This document shows, in pieces, positions 22,970 to 36,500 of a DNA stretch of 64,000 bases. Every line of letters starts with the position of its first letter. The stretch's first letter is position 1. Made by a program: the position numbers and the translations under genes. The DNA comes from Syngnathus acus (lineage: Eukaryota; Chordata; Actinopteri; Syngnathiformes; Syngnathidae). The stretch covers positions 4,518,342 to 4,582,341 of the forward strand of contig NC_051090.1 in NCBI RefSeq assembly GCF_901709675.1, in the 5' to 3' direction. The notes under the pieces were generated by a model. The model was not told where the DNA came from. It made no database searches and worked only from the letters and a program-made list of their open reading frames with translations.

Positions 22970-25726
22970 ACACCTATTCTTAGAGCACGTCAAGTATTTC
23001 CTTCCTGCACACAACACAATGACAGCTTTGATGAGGACAATTACGACGCACATCTTTGGATTTAAATCAACAACTTGTAAATAACCAAATATATATTTTC
23101 CAATCTTGCGGGGACATAATTTAGGATTACATAATACACACACACACACACACACACTGAATATATGTGAGTGGCAAAGAAAAAAAATATGTAAAGAAAT
23201 TTGTTAAAAAAAATGGGAAAATCAGGTATCACATTGTGGCTGTCGGTCAATAAGCATTTCTTACTACTATATATGTCAGCGTAAACTCCAAGCAGAATAA
23301 TAAACAAACACGTTGCGAAATAAATATTTCACAACATCTGCTCTCATATTGAATGGTAGGAGATCATATCAAGCGTTTTGTGAGCGTATCATTGGAATAA
23401 GCGTAGATGCACCTGCTGTCTTTCAATTTGAACAACTTTTCTCCCCCCCTTCTATTTCTCCTCCCCGTCCTCCACTCTCCAGCTTCTCTTATTTAGCATG
23501 TCCATCCCTGCATTTATGGTGCTGTTTCCCTGGAGACTTTGCTATGGCAACACTTAGATGTGCGCTGGTTTAAAAACCTCCTGACATGGACGCCGCACTG
23601 GCAGGGAATGTTTTGTACGGCCTCACCTGTGGAATTACAAAAGGCCAGTTCATTGTACAAGCAGTGACCACACTTGCGTAAAGGTCTCGGGCCTCCACCA
23701 GCGAGCCACATGCTGCATCACCTGGTCCAATGACACATCATTTCCTTTACTGTACTAATGCCCAAACTTGTTCAAGCTTCTTTTATTCATTAATGCGTAA
23801 AATGGGTTACGGAACAGAAAAGTCGTAAAAGTGTGACTTATACAGTGTGACTCTATATAAGGAGAGCCTCAAACCGGGTCATCTGGGTCGAAGGACAGCA
23901 ACAGAAGACAGAAAAGAAGGTCGGACATAAATGTCTGGTATGTAGACGTCGCCACGGCAACATGAGCACAAGCAGCAGGCTGGGTGTAAGCCGGGTTGAG
24001 GCGGAAATGAACAAGAGCGGCCATATGACGTACCCAGGCTAAAAATGGATACCGCGACATGTCAATCATTTCACGGCAAAACACTTTACCTCCGACTGTA
24101 CTTTCCATACAGCCTTTTACTTTCATCTAGTCTCAGCCACTTCCTTTCTATTTCCCTTGACAGATTTCCATCAAGTAGTACAGTGAACCTGTCCACTTAA
24201 ACAAAAAAACAATATTGGCTAGTTATGTGCTCAAAAGCCATGTCTAATATAAAAGTCTTGCTTTGGCGCCATCTTGTGGCCACGCAACTATTTTGAAGTC
24301 AGGGGAGAAGCTTCATTGTGTCAGGCCTACATAGTCTTGTGTATTAAAGTTTCTTTCCGTCATCTTGTGGCATTTGTAGGCAATTACAAACCTTTTTTGT
24401 ACCCATATGCAAGTTTGAAAACAATCAGTTGTTCAAGATAGAGTTGAATGGACCGCGGGCGCTGCTATATTAAATGATTAAAAGGTTTATAATCCGGCAG
24501 GGTTTCAACAGATAGTGTGTCCTAAAGTTTTAACATTGTCGAAACATGTAGGTAAAAATTAAAAATAAAATGTGCGCATTATCAGCTAAGTATATACAGG
24601 GAAAAAACAGCATGAACCTTACCTGCCAATGGAGGCGATTGCACAACACACCTGTCATTCCAACGCAGACAAGATCAGATGATCTGATGCTGCACCCTAG
24701 CGGTAGGATGTGGTCACACACCTTGTCATGTGAGGAAATCGTCTTTGGTCTCAATCATCAGCTTCATCCTGCAGAGTAATCACTCCTCACACCACATTAA
24801 CAATCTAAAAAAATAAATAAAGTTGGACGACAGACTTTAAAGTCTTTGAATGTTTGCCCACCAGACAAAGCAACTTTTTCAAAGTGTGTTGCAAAATGTC
24901 ACCTTTCAGTGTGATGCCTAAGTGCATCAAGGAGTCAACACAGCAGCGTGCAGGAAGCATCCGATCCTGGACAAGTACATGACCTACACGTAAGAAAAAA
25001 GTGAGTGACGGAGTGGATCACTTAATGGCTGATTATACCACCATTACGCAAAAAAAATCTTACCTTCCTGCTTACAGCTCCTTACAACTCTTTCAAACAA
25101 TTCTCTTTTTTTTTTTAAATATACAAACTAAGGGAAAAAAAATATATCTAATATTTTTTATTAATTTTTTTAAAATATACAAACTAAGAAAAAAATAAAA
25201 TCAAGTGATCATTGAATATATCCACATGCAATCAAGGTACATCGTAAACAGTCCAGGAAGTCAAAGTTGAGCCAGTGGCACGTTTCTTTTTTTTCCTGAG
25301 GTTTTTTTTTTTTTTTTTTTAAATCTTGAATATAATTGCAGCTTGTTTAGGTTACATCCATTAACACATGAAATACCTCTTGACATGTTCATCAAATATT
25401 TGCTTGAGCTCTTGTAGTGGATCTCTGGTGCCTGTGCTCAAACAGTGGGCTCAATTGGCAGTGACACAAAAAACAGGTAACAGTCAAACCAAGAAAAACA
25501 GTGAATGCTGAAAAGGGAGTGACATCCAAACAGGGCTCAAACGGCATCCTCCATTTTGTGCAAGAGAGGAGGAAGCTATTTTGCTTCAATTGCACAGTTG
25601 GCTCAATCCCATCGGACCTCGTATTGGGGTGGGGGGGGTGTTAAAAAGAAGCTAAAACGACTTGAACTCCATTGACGCATCACCAACAAACAAAAACAAA
25701 AGAAAGCAACGTTGGCGAGCGCCGGG
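22970..25726. other. c2cd4c upstream region and cdc34 3' flank
   Basis: No gene recognised apart from the AC tract. The right-hand part is on the minus strand downstream of the cdc34 stop and probably contains its 3' UTR; a reverse-strand AATAAA occurs at 25157-25162. The left part is the region upstream of c2cd4c. Open frames here are short and lack homology. Confidence 0.5.
23136..23157. repeat. (AC)n microsatellite
   Basis: Eleven AC units, second tract upstream of the c2cd4c promoter. Confidence 0.9.
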
Positions 25727-27686
25727 TTAAATGTAGTAGTACTCGTTGTCCGAGTTGTCGTCGTCGTCCATGCAAATGTCCCTGTAGTTGTCGCATTGGC
25801 CGTCTTCGTAGTCATCGAAGTCGTCGTTGTCGTACAGCAGGTTGGAGCCGTCGTCGGTGGCCGGCACTTTGGTGCGGATGCAGTACTCCTCCAGCGTGAC
25901 GGGAACTTTGACGCCGTCGAGGTCCGCTTCGCTTTTGGTGGCTTGCACCTGCTTCCTGTCCAGGCAAGGGGGAAAGAAAGACAGAGGCGGGGCTGAGCGA
26001 TTTGTGCCATTTTTTTGACCGATATTGCGATCTTGATTCAATTCAGGATTTTCTTCAATTCACTAATACGTACAGTATCATTTACAACTAACAGGAAATG
26101 ACATCACACCATCAAGAGTCAAGAGTGTGCAGAGGTGCCATCATAAATATGCAATTATATGAAATAGTGTTTGTAAAACATTTTCTTGTTTTGTAGATGC
26201 GCATGTCATTGTTCTGGCTATTTTTTTTTTTTTTTTTTTATGAGGTACCTGATGATTTCAATGTACTCCTGGTCCTCACCCTTGCTCTCCCTCCACCTGC
26301 GGTACATGACGGAGGCATCGACGTTGGCCGGGGAGAAGGTGTTGGGTTCATTGAGAAGGGAGATGACGCTGAGCAAGATGGTCCTAAACATGACAGAAAT
26401 CACAAGCCAAGGATGAGGTGGAAATTTGACCACGATTCGCCCTTCCTGATAAAAGAAATATTAATCCATTCTGGACACCCACAAAAAAAATGACTTTTGG
26501 ATTTTGTCATCTCACCTGACATTCTGCGTAGGGTTCCACCGCTCTGACGGTAGCTCGCCACTATGGGGGTCGTCCACCGGCGGGTGCAGGATGGAAATGC
26601 AGACTTCTCCGTTCTAACCGAGGGAAGAGGTCAAACGTTTATATACGATTCCGATGGATTGACGTGACCCAAAATTGACAAAGCTACCTCATAAATGTTA
26701 GGATGCCACATTTTGGTGAGGAAGCGGAAAGAAGGTGGAGAGTACGGGTAGTCCACCGGGAACTTGAGCAGGGCCTGTTAGAGCAAAATTAGACAGAAAT
26801 GAACAAGATCACAGAAAATATTTGGAGAATAAAAGACAAAAATTGACTGCTGAAGATTTGAGAAGATGAAAAGTGATTTGACTGGTGTGTTATCCCCCAC
26901 GTAGACGAGGAAATGAGACCGCTTGGTCAATCACAATGACAAACAGCTGCAGCCCACGAAGCATTCGCCAAGCAGCTTTTTGAAAAACTGATCCGAGGTT
27001 ACGGTGACCTGACGCCATTCGCAAGATGCTCACGTTGTATGTGCTGTGTATGAAATCTGTGGCAGTGTTTTCATTGCAAATGAGATACATTTACAGCCGC
27101 CTCCATCTAACTTCTGCCTTTGCCTGACAGACCTTTGACATCCTGAAAAAAACATTTACTTTTTTTTTTTGTGCATCGCTAAGAAATATTGTATCGTGAA
27201 ACAATGTAACAAAAATAAAGCATTGATTGATATTACCTTATAATTATTGAAAAAATATATTTTGGACAAACAGAAGGAAAAAATGGGGGGGGGGGGCGCC
27301 CTTTATTTGTCAGCAGATAGTTGCACCCCTGATACGCGGCCACAGAACCAACTTAGGTCGCACCTAAAGGAACCTTTGACATCGTCAGAGACGTTATTTA
27401 CATGTTGACAGTCATGAAAATCGGTAAAGAAAAGAAAAAGTGCATTTAAAAGCTGGCAAAAGAACAATAGTAGCTGTAGTGCTAGCTGAAGTTAGCTACT
27501 CACCTTAAAATAACCGCCTTCGTAGTGCGTGTTCGGTGGACCGAATATCGCCACTTCCCAGTTGTACATGTCCGATTCGTTGACCAGAGTGATTTTGAAG
27601 CCCTCCACCGGCTCGTCCTGGAGACTTTTCATCTCCAGCATGAGTGCTTTCTGGGAACTGGCTACAGGACTTCCATGCTGAGCCAT
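25727..27686 (-). CDS. cdc34: ubiquitin-conjugating enzyme E2 R1 (CDC34)
   Basis: E2 enzyme that works with cullin-RING/SCF ligases to build Lys48 ubiquitin chains in cytosol and nucleus. Five exons, in transcript order: 27504-27686, 26688-26774, 26516-26613, 26249-26383, 25727-25955; 243 residues (human CDC34 236). Start at 27686 ([15 protein letters not shown]) matches the family; the upstream in-frame extension is 5' UTR. Visible: HPN motif at 85-87 (WHPNIYE), catalytic Cys95 in VCISILHPP, the acidic-loop insertion of class R E2s ([14 protein letters not shown]), and an Asp-rich C-terminal tail. The helix ending EYIEIIRKQV and [11 protein letters not shown] are also conserved. The tail ends EYYYI rather than the expected Ser/Glu ending (see findings). 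UBE2R2 is the close alternative; the chromosome-19p neighbours favour CDC34. Confidence 0.9.
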
Positions 27687-27970
27687 ATTCCAAACAAACT
27701 TGGACAAGTCGTGTGAAGCCGACCCGGCGAACGACAAAACAAGCAGAGTACCAAAACAAAAAGTAACAAATAGACTCCTGGACAAGAGAATGGTTTCTTC
27801 GTTTTTATGAGGAGAGGAAGAACCGGGGCGGCTTTTAGGAGGAAAGCCGTCTTGGGTTTTGATGAACAAGACCCAGTGAGCGTCACACTACAAGCCACCG
27901 ACACCTTTTTATTTTTTTTTATTCTTTTTTTTTCTTTCTAAATACAGTCACACACACTTCCGCTTGCGTT
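27687..27970 (-). promoter_or_regulatory. cdc34 5' UTR and promoter region with ETS-type box
   Basis: Upstream of the cdc34 start. An ETS-type box (ACTTCCG on +, CGGAAGT on the sense strand) is at 27956-27962. No TATA box. Promoter role is inferred. Confidence 0.4.
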
Positions 27971-30533
27971 TTCGAAGTAAAAGCTATATGGGAGGATCCA
28001 GTTGGAAAACAATACTAAATATAATACCAGTTCATACACGTGACTATTGAGCTGTAAAGTGCGCAAGTGTATTTGGCGTGAGCCTTTGTTTAACACACGC
28101 GTCACGGCTTTCTACCCAAACGAAGGGCGACTCGTAACGCTATGTAAAACGCGTAAAATACCATCTTTTTATTAGTAAAATGTCAAAACTTACTCTACTT
28201 CTACCCGTCGAACTCATTCAACACGTTTGCCTAAAATGTAAAAAAGGGTGATTATAAATTTGACATCTATATTTTAAAAAATTGCTTTTTAAAATTCTGA
28301 GGTGCTTAGACAAACAAAGAGACTGTAGCATCTTATAATTTTTATTTTCTCTTAAGTAGGGGAATTTTTACAGGGAATGAAGATCATTCACATCCCCTTT
28401 TTTGAAATGTATGACATTATACAGCTGGAGAAACAAGCTTTGGAAATATGTGGTGTGGCGAGTATACTTTCAATGTCACGGGCAAAAACATAAAGAACTG
28501 CGGCCAAACCGAGGAAGAAATAATATGGTTCTTAACTGAGAGCTCTCAATGCCCTCACCATCCTAATTTCTATTCAACGCCTTCCTCCCCATCATCTGCG
28601 TTTTAATAATTTAAATCATTCAACTATACTGATCTCCCCCCCCCCCAAGAAACTGAATGCATAAAAACAAAAACCATTGTGGTCCGTCATTAAAAAAAAA
28701 AAAAGGACAAAATGGAATGAAAATTCAGGTGAAAACATCCATGGAAGAAAAGGTGAATAAAAAAAGTGTACATTCCTAAATCATGCAATATTGTATGCAA
28801 TAATAGAATGATCAGAAAAATGTGACAATCAATAAGGGAGAGAAACTCCACAAATAAGTCATTGTCGGGAACAGGTAAACATTTATTACTTTCTATGGAC
28901 ATTCCTGCAATTTACAGCTGACCACACATGTAGTCAGACTTGTGAGGGAACATTTTCACGTTATGGCTGACAAAACAAACAAATGGGAATGACCGGTTAG
29001 TCTTGAGCGTGCTACTTTGGTGATTTAAGGTGAAAGCGCTTAATGCAAAAGGAAAAGCGACTGAGGTTAGAGGCAGCGGTGCCTAATACTGATGTTAGCA
29101 TGGGTTGTTAGCGGTGGAAGTTAGTTTAGCCTGGGTTGTTATGGAGCATTTTGCTACAAGTGCACATACATATGCTAATGGATAAAGAGTTTGAAAATAT
29201 ATAACCATTTGGGGGAATCATAGTTCCTGGTTTATTTACAGTTTAACTACTACTAGTCAAAGAAATTTGTGGCCACGTCATTTACATTTGCAGATGGTCA
29301 CTATCAAACTATCTGATTATAGATATATATTATGGACAAATGCAAGTGGGTTGGGAGACAACTTAGTGACCCGTAGTGAAACTAATCCATGCGAGACCGT
29401 TATCGTGCTTCAGTGGGTGCTGCTAATTTGGTTAGCAATTGGTGAATAGTTTCAGCAGCCAACCTCTTTAATTGCCACATATTAATTACACAAATGTGCA
29501 AATCTGTAACACCTGAAAGAAATGTCCTTCAAAAGGCACAGACAAAAAAATGCCTATTGCAAAAAACCTCCGTAAAGTAAAGACCAGCTGAGAGTTCAGT
29601 GTGCTGCTCTTTTAGTTAGCAACAGAGTTCAAATGGGCTCCATAGTTAAGTAATGTCTGTGCGTGAAAAATTGCAACTATAAAGTGAGACGGTTATAGTT
29701 TTTATTTTTCTCATGGGAAAAAAGGAGGCATTTATATGTCGGTAATTTATTTTAACCGCAACGCAACAAATTTGTGGGTCTGATTGGTATTGACTAGTGG
29801 TGCTCAACCTTCAAGTGTCTCTCCATTTTGGTCCGTTGGGGAAAAGCAGGCAGGGCAGAAGGAATCAGACATCCCAAGTCTGCTAGTTGTGCCTTTTACG
29901 CTACTCACAAAGAGTCAAATTAAGTTCACTTAATCCAGAAATGTTATCTGAAATTTGGATATCCTGAACTTTTTGTGAGTAGCGCAATTCGCTTCGGTGT
30001 CTGATCTACTGCAGGCCTCGGGGTCAGAAGAGACCAGGTAGTGAGAACGAGTCCCTCTTTTTTTCATTTGAAAGAGTGTCACTTAGTTCAAGGCTGAAAC
30101 AGCAGTCAGATGTTCACGCACACACACACACAAATAGAAGGCGCAAACAGGCGTTCAGACAAAAAAAAATAATACACATCAATGACAAAACAGTTCAAAA
30201 ACAGTAAAAACGCAATTCACCCATCAACAGCAAAAGTCCAGTTGTCAACATTACGCCACACAGGGGGAAGAGGAAGTCCAGGAGGAGGGAAATCCAAGAG
30301 CTCAGGAGAGAGGAAATTGAAAAGTGCCTTGCAGGAGGAGACGGAGCGAAAACACTGCGAGTCTGTAAAACGACATCAAGTGAGTTGTGCTCAAGACTAA
30401 GCGAAGAGAAGAGCAAAGGCGAGGAAGAGGGCGGATAGATAGATAAATAAATAGGGCGACGGCAGAAGTGTTTTTAAGGTGGTGATGTTGTGTTTTAGTG
30501 AGGAGGGCGGAAATTGGGCTACCCTGGGTACAA
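27971..30533. other. intergenic between cdc34 and ap3d1; probable ap3d1 3' UTR on the right
   Basis: No coding sequence recognised. The part next to 30534 follows the ap3d1 stop on the minus strand. Reverse-strand AATAAA signals occur at 29747-29752, 29701-29706 and 28882-28887, so the UTR may be 0.8-1.6 kb long. Contains a short CACACA tract near 30119. Confidence 0.45.
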
Positions 30534-33500
30534 TCAGCACTGAGAGAAGGTCTGTTTGATCTCATCCAGCACGTTCCCGAGCAGCGCCGGTTCGTCACAT
30601 TTGGCGTCGATGGACACCGTTTGGTCGGACTGCCGGAGAGGGAGAGTCAAAGCGTCACTTGTCAACACTTCAGAAAATACGAACGTTTGATCCACTTACA
30701 GTTTTGACGAGCAAACACACATGGTGACCCTGGATTGACCTGCTATACATGGAGGCACAGGAGTCCACCCTCTCCACGACTGGTTGAAAACAAAAAATCG
30801 TTACTGTCGTAAAAAGCTAACTTTTTTTTTTTTAACGTAAAATGAAATGGATTGTGTTTTAAGTGTACCAGAGAAGTGGTGATAGAAGCAGATCCTGGCC
30901 AGAAGGTGGTGGAAGGGCATGTTGATGCCTTCCAGTTTGACAGAGCTGCCCTTCAGGTCGCCGGATTCCAACAACTTTGCAAATGCGTCGCTAGCCAACG
31001 AAACAACCACAAAACAATAAGGGTTAGTTTTACTTTCTATTGTATTTACATTGGCGACATCCAAACAAGACTTAATTTCAGCATAATTTATAAGTTGTTT
31101 GGCAGATTTTTGGCAAATGACAGAAATTATTGCAGGTTATGTGTCCTCACCTGTAGCATGGAGTGGTGATTAGGTAGGAGGAGCAAGTAAAGTGCAGTTT
31201 GAAGTCCAGTTTCTCATGAGTTGAGGAGTCTTCATTCTGATCCAGGGAAATAAATAACATCATGAATTTCCCATTCAAGGTGCTCAAATGAGTTTGCAAT
31301 ATTGTGCTTATTTTCTAACCTTGACAATGAAAGTGAGCGTTCCCTTCAGTTTCTGTGGCATGACGATGCTCTGCACGGTGAACACAAAGCGCGCTTCATT
31401 GGACACCCCTGCGATATAAGGGAGCAGTTGGTTAGCTTCTGTAGAACATCTTTAATTGAAACTCATTCAAAAAGTTTTGGTATTTGCTGATTCAATAGAA
31501 GCCCACAGATTGCATTACAAGCAGGAAATTCCTGGCACTGGAGCAACTGACCAGGAGGGAGCTGAAAGGGGACGGTGAGGCCGTCGTGCGCCCCCGCCCC
31601 CTCCGGCCTCTGCAGCTTGGAGTTCAGGGAGTCCAGCACGTTGAACTCCATGGATTTCAGGAAGCTATCGCATTTGTTCTCAAAGATGACCGACACCACC
31701 ACCTGGCTGCCATCTTGCAGGTTCCCCTGGATGTCGTACACCTGAGGAGAAAGGCAAATTCAACACGTGAGAAAAGTTGCACATTAAACAATATATTTTG
31801 TTGCACACAGCATCAACCACACACGGCTCTTTCCACAAAAGCGAGAAAAAGGCAGCAAGGACAAAGATTTTGAAAAAAGGAAGCAGCTCTGTGGCACGGG
31901 GACGGCCAATCGATGCAGGACATAAACACAAAGAAACACATCTAGGACAGAAGTTGTAATAAGGTTCTGCCCGTCACAGAACTTTGCGAGTACCTGATCG
32001 GCATCTTCCATCATCTTAAAAGAGAGGGAGATTGGACAGTGAGACTTATTTTAGTGAGCTGACGTCTCATAAAATGTGGATATTGATCACTCATTTAATT
32101 TGAGATGTTGCACAACGTTTAACCCACAATCAACAGTATTTGGGTTCCTGATTACTCACCATCTTGATATAAGCGTTCTCTGCGAGGAGGCAGTAGTTGG
32201 ACATGGGCTGGGAAAAAAAAAAAAGTATAAATAATATTTTTTGTAAAATATAAAAAAAAAAAATAACAATGATGAGCTCTCGTCTCAGTTACCGGTAGAG
32301 GTTCTTCCTCGTCCACGCTGCCGTTTTGCACAGTCCCTTCTTCACCTCCATCGCTGTGGTGGTGATGGTGATGGTGCTTCTTCTTCTTTTTCTTGTCCTT
32401 CTCCTCCTTCTCCTTTTTCTGCTTCTTCTTCTTGTGCTTAGATGACTTCTTAACATTGGAAGGACACGAGCGGGACAGATTAGGTGGAATAAACAGCCAC
32501 TGCGGCAGACTTTTTTTTATCTCTCCAAGACATTATGACATCATAGGTAGTGACTCACCGACTCCTCCGTCTCGGCGTCCTTGCTCTCGTCGGGATCGGA
32601 GTGTGGCGTCGTGCCAGAAGCTGCCTCGGGCAGGGAAACGGCTTCTGCTGCTACTGTTACTGCTTCCTATAAACACAAACAAAACATCGATTAGCAAGAG
32701 CCACACCACATCCTACACTGTTTACCAATTCTCTAGTGAGGTCAGTCAGAGCAAAGACAAGGATCAGCCAAAGTGAGTTTTGAGACGAAACTACTCCGGG
32801 AAAAGCCAGCCAACAAGAAACAGCAGAAGTCAAGAGTGGAATTACATGAACATGTGCACAGGTTGTCAATTCCTCATTAGAAAATCGACAGACAAGTTTT
32901 GTTAAGTGAATCCAAACCAGATTCCTGTTCAACGTTACAAGACGATATCCGTGCTCTTATCGCCGTCACCAAACAACAATGAAAAACATCCACAAAAATG
33001 TGAAGAACAACTTCAACGGGATATAGGAAACAAGAAGAGAAACGTTACAACGTACAGTACGGTCGCTCATGCACACGAAAAGGAAGGCTGGTAAATGAGA
33101 AAGGGAATGCGTTGGGCCACCTGAGAAAAAGAGAGCGAGTCGGCGAGTGGCTGATGAGAGAGGGAAAAATAAAAAGTCAAATAAGGTGGAGTTATGAGGA
33201 AGGATAGACGAGTACAACGAAGTCATGAGGGGAAAGGCAAGAGGGTTGCGACTCCACCTGGGCGTGAGAGGGCGCTGGAGCATTTGAAAGCCAGAAGTCC
33301 AGATCTGAAACCTAGAAGAGCGAGGGAGGCAGAGGAGGTGAAAGGGGGCAGGGCAAAGGCACTCTGTAGGTTACTACGACTGATCAACACGAGATGATAA
33401 ACTTTTTTTTTTTTAATCAAACAATGATTTGAAGCCTCAATTCCAAAACAATCACAACTTGGATTGGCATACCTCAGCAGTTGTGGAGGCGGGCGGAGCC

Positions 33501-36500
33501 ACCACCTCAACGGGTGTTTCTGATTGGACGACGGGTTCATCCGACGGATTCCCGAGAAGATCCACTCCTTTTTCTTCATGTTTGTGTTTTTTCTTCTTCT
33601 TCTCTTCTTTGCTCTTCTGCCAGGGAACAATTTCAAAATGTGAAGTCATGCTTGAGGAGTAGTGTGAATTTATCTCGTTGGAAAAGAATGTGACTTTTAG
33701 TCAAAGCCAACCTTACCTTCCTATCCCTCTGTTTATCTTTCTTCTTCTCCTTCTTCTCTTTACTGCTCCTCTTGACCTCCTGCGAGGTACTTTCCGTATT
33801 TCCGTCCGGGCTTTTCAGAACGTCTGCCGGACGGTGAGACCTGACTGGTAGCTTCTCACTGTCTGCAAGTGGCCTGGATAGAACAACATCATACAACACA
33901 TCTTCTGTTAGTTTTGTACGACTAATAAAAAGACAAACAGAGTTAAGACTATATTTAGTAGCAATCAGGCAGTTTATATTAGATGCAATTAAATCAGAAC
34001 CAAAGCCTGAGAACGTCAGCAGCATCCACTAAGTGATCTTATGTGCAGAATTTTCTTAACTGCGGGAAGCTCTCAGGGAATAATGCTGATTTTACCAGGC
34101 TTGAGAAGGGCACGCTGAATATCATACCAGGTCAAAAGAATGCTGAGCATTAAAAATCAGTGAGTAAAGCTTTGTTAACGAGACAGCGAAAGGGGGGGAA
34201 AAGATGCAGTCGAAGCGGCAGGTCACGTGGCTGAGATGCTACTCACCTGCGCCCAGCCATTTCCACCAAGCTGCCCGCACAAAGTGGGCAGTGATGGGGG
34301 TGTGTGTATGCGTAGAAGAGAGGAAGCAAAAAGCCGTGAGAGTCAGTGAAAGGAGGAAAAAGGGGGCAGTAAGGCCACGGCACATCGGCAGTGTGGCCAG
34401 GAAGCCCGAAACACACTAAAATGGATTTTGGATTAAGATTTTTCTGAGTAAGGCCACAGAAGGTGTTGACTCACTTGTCCAGGTCGATATCCAGGGCTTT
34501 GTGAGGGTCATTAGGATCTTTGTCATCCTCATCACTGGGTAAGGCATTCTGCAGGCACATCAATCAATACAAGGTCAATTCTCTCGTTTTCAAAGAGTAT
34601 TTAATTGGCTAATGATTTGCTGTTCATCAATATTACCACAACTAAACAATTTATATTACTAAATGACTTGCTGTGATGTCCGAAATTAACATTTAGCTAT
34701 CTAGCTTTTTTGTTGTAGATAAAGCCCTTGTGTGTTTTAAATTAAATCATTCTGATAGGCTGCAAAAAATAAATTAAAAATCAATAAATAAAAACAAGAC
34801 AATTTGATTTTGTGCCTGACTTTGCCACCATTGGAACAAAATCAGCACGCCCTGCGTGAGATCAAACAACGACATTGTCACCTCTGGCATCTCCTCGGTG
34901 ACGATGTCGACCATGTGCGCCGGCGTGATGTCCTCCTCGCTCTCCGGACCCGAGTCGTGTTTTTTCCCACGTCCACTGCGCTTCTCTTTCTTTTTCTTCT
35001 TGTCCTTCTTTTTCTTGTCGGCTCGCTCCTTCTGCCGACGCTCCTCCTCCAGCTTCACGTACTGGTCGGACATAGGCAGGCCTGAGGAAGAGGTGGAGGA
35101 ACTTGTTTAATCCTCAAGTTCAAGCGGAGAGGTTATTCTAAGATATACTCATATTAAGGTCGCTGGAGTCCCACCTGGTACTTTCAGAGGCACACTCAGA
35201 TCAATCTGAACGACTGGGATGTGCTCCACTCCTGATGCGTCCTGGTACACCTGTGAGGAAAGGAAAAAAAAAAATCTCGTGGCACATCTCCTGGTAGACA
35301 TACACCCAACCGCTACAGATATTTTGAAGCAACAAAGTGACTACAAAAAAACTGAAACCTTCTGAGAAGATGGTGAGGCCTTGATGTAAAAGGGGTTGTT
35401 GGCTTGCTCTTGTTTCCTGGCTTCTCTTCTCTGTGAAGGTTAAAAAAAAAAAAAAAAAAAGCCAGATGCAATTTGGTTATTTTAACAAGCAACATGGGAA
35501 AGCTACTTTGTTTGAAAACACATTTGTATTCAATGCTGGTAAAAGGGCTATAAAAGGGCTATAAAACGGAGGCGTCGTACCCTTGCCAGCTCCTTCTCGT
35601 CCACTTCTGTGTGTCTGGGCCGGGAATGCTTGGGCTCCTCCTTTGTAAAAATAGCCTTGGGCTGCTCGTCCTCTGACTCGCTCTCGGATGGAGGCTCGTT
35701 GATCCAGGCATCCAGGTCCAGACTAAACACATCCACATGAAAAAATAAAAAAAGTCAGCTATTATAACAGGCGAGTTCAAATGTGAATCTGGCCTACCCC
35801 TCAGGGACAGGCACTTTCTTCTGTGCCTTGGGGGCTACAGGGTTGAGTTCTCCGGCAAAAAGTGCAATCACTTCCTCCGCTACCTCGACTTCCTTCTGCT
35901 GCAGTTTCTGGATGTATTTCACCAGCTGCAGGATGCAAGACGCCTGGCGAGTGCAGTCCGGAAAACGAAAACCACATTTTGATCAGAATTGTCATCATCA
36001 GGTTGCCATGGGAACAACTCACCATTTGAGAGCCATTTCATCTTACCCTCTCCTGCACCTCCAGGTTGGCGCTCTGGACAAAAAGCGGGAGGCGGTCGAT
36101 CATGAGCTGGTTGGTTTCTTGCACTGTTGTGCCATCCGTGTTGTCCTTTTGGCTCTGCAGCACTGTGGCGAACAGCTTGGCGGCGTTCTGCACGTACACG
36201 GCTTGGATGTGGCCCGGCAAGGTGGACACCTTGGGACGCAGCATGGCTTCTAGCGTCTGCAACGGGTTCTCCAGGTGTCTAAAGAGGATTGACTCGAGTT
36301 ATTTGCATTCTGAATTGGTCGATCAAGAATATTTTACAAGAGTAATGTTATGATTTCACAGAAACAAGGGTTGGAAGTGTCATACTCTGAGAACTCTCCA
36401 CAGATCCAAGCTGCCGCATACAAAACTTCACAGATGCCATTTCTCTGCATGTTCCCGGTCAAGAGGTGAGCATTGTCCAGCAGGGTGGCCATCTGGGCCA

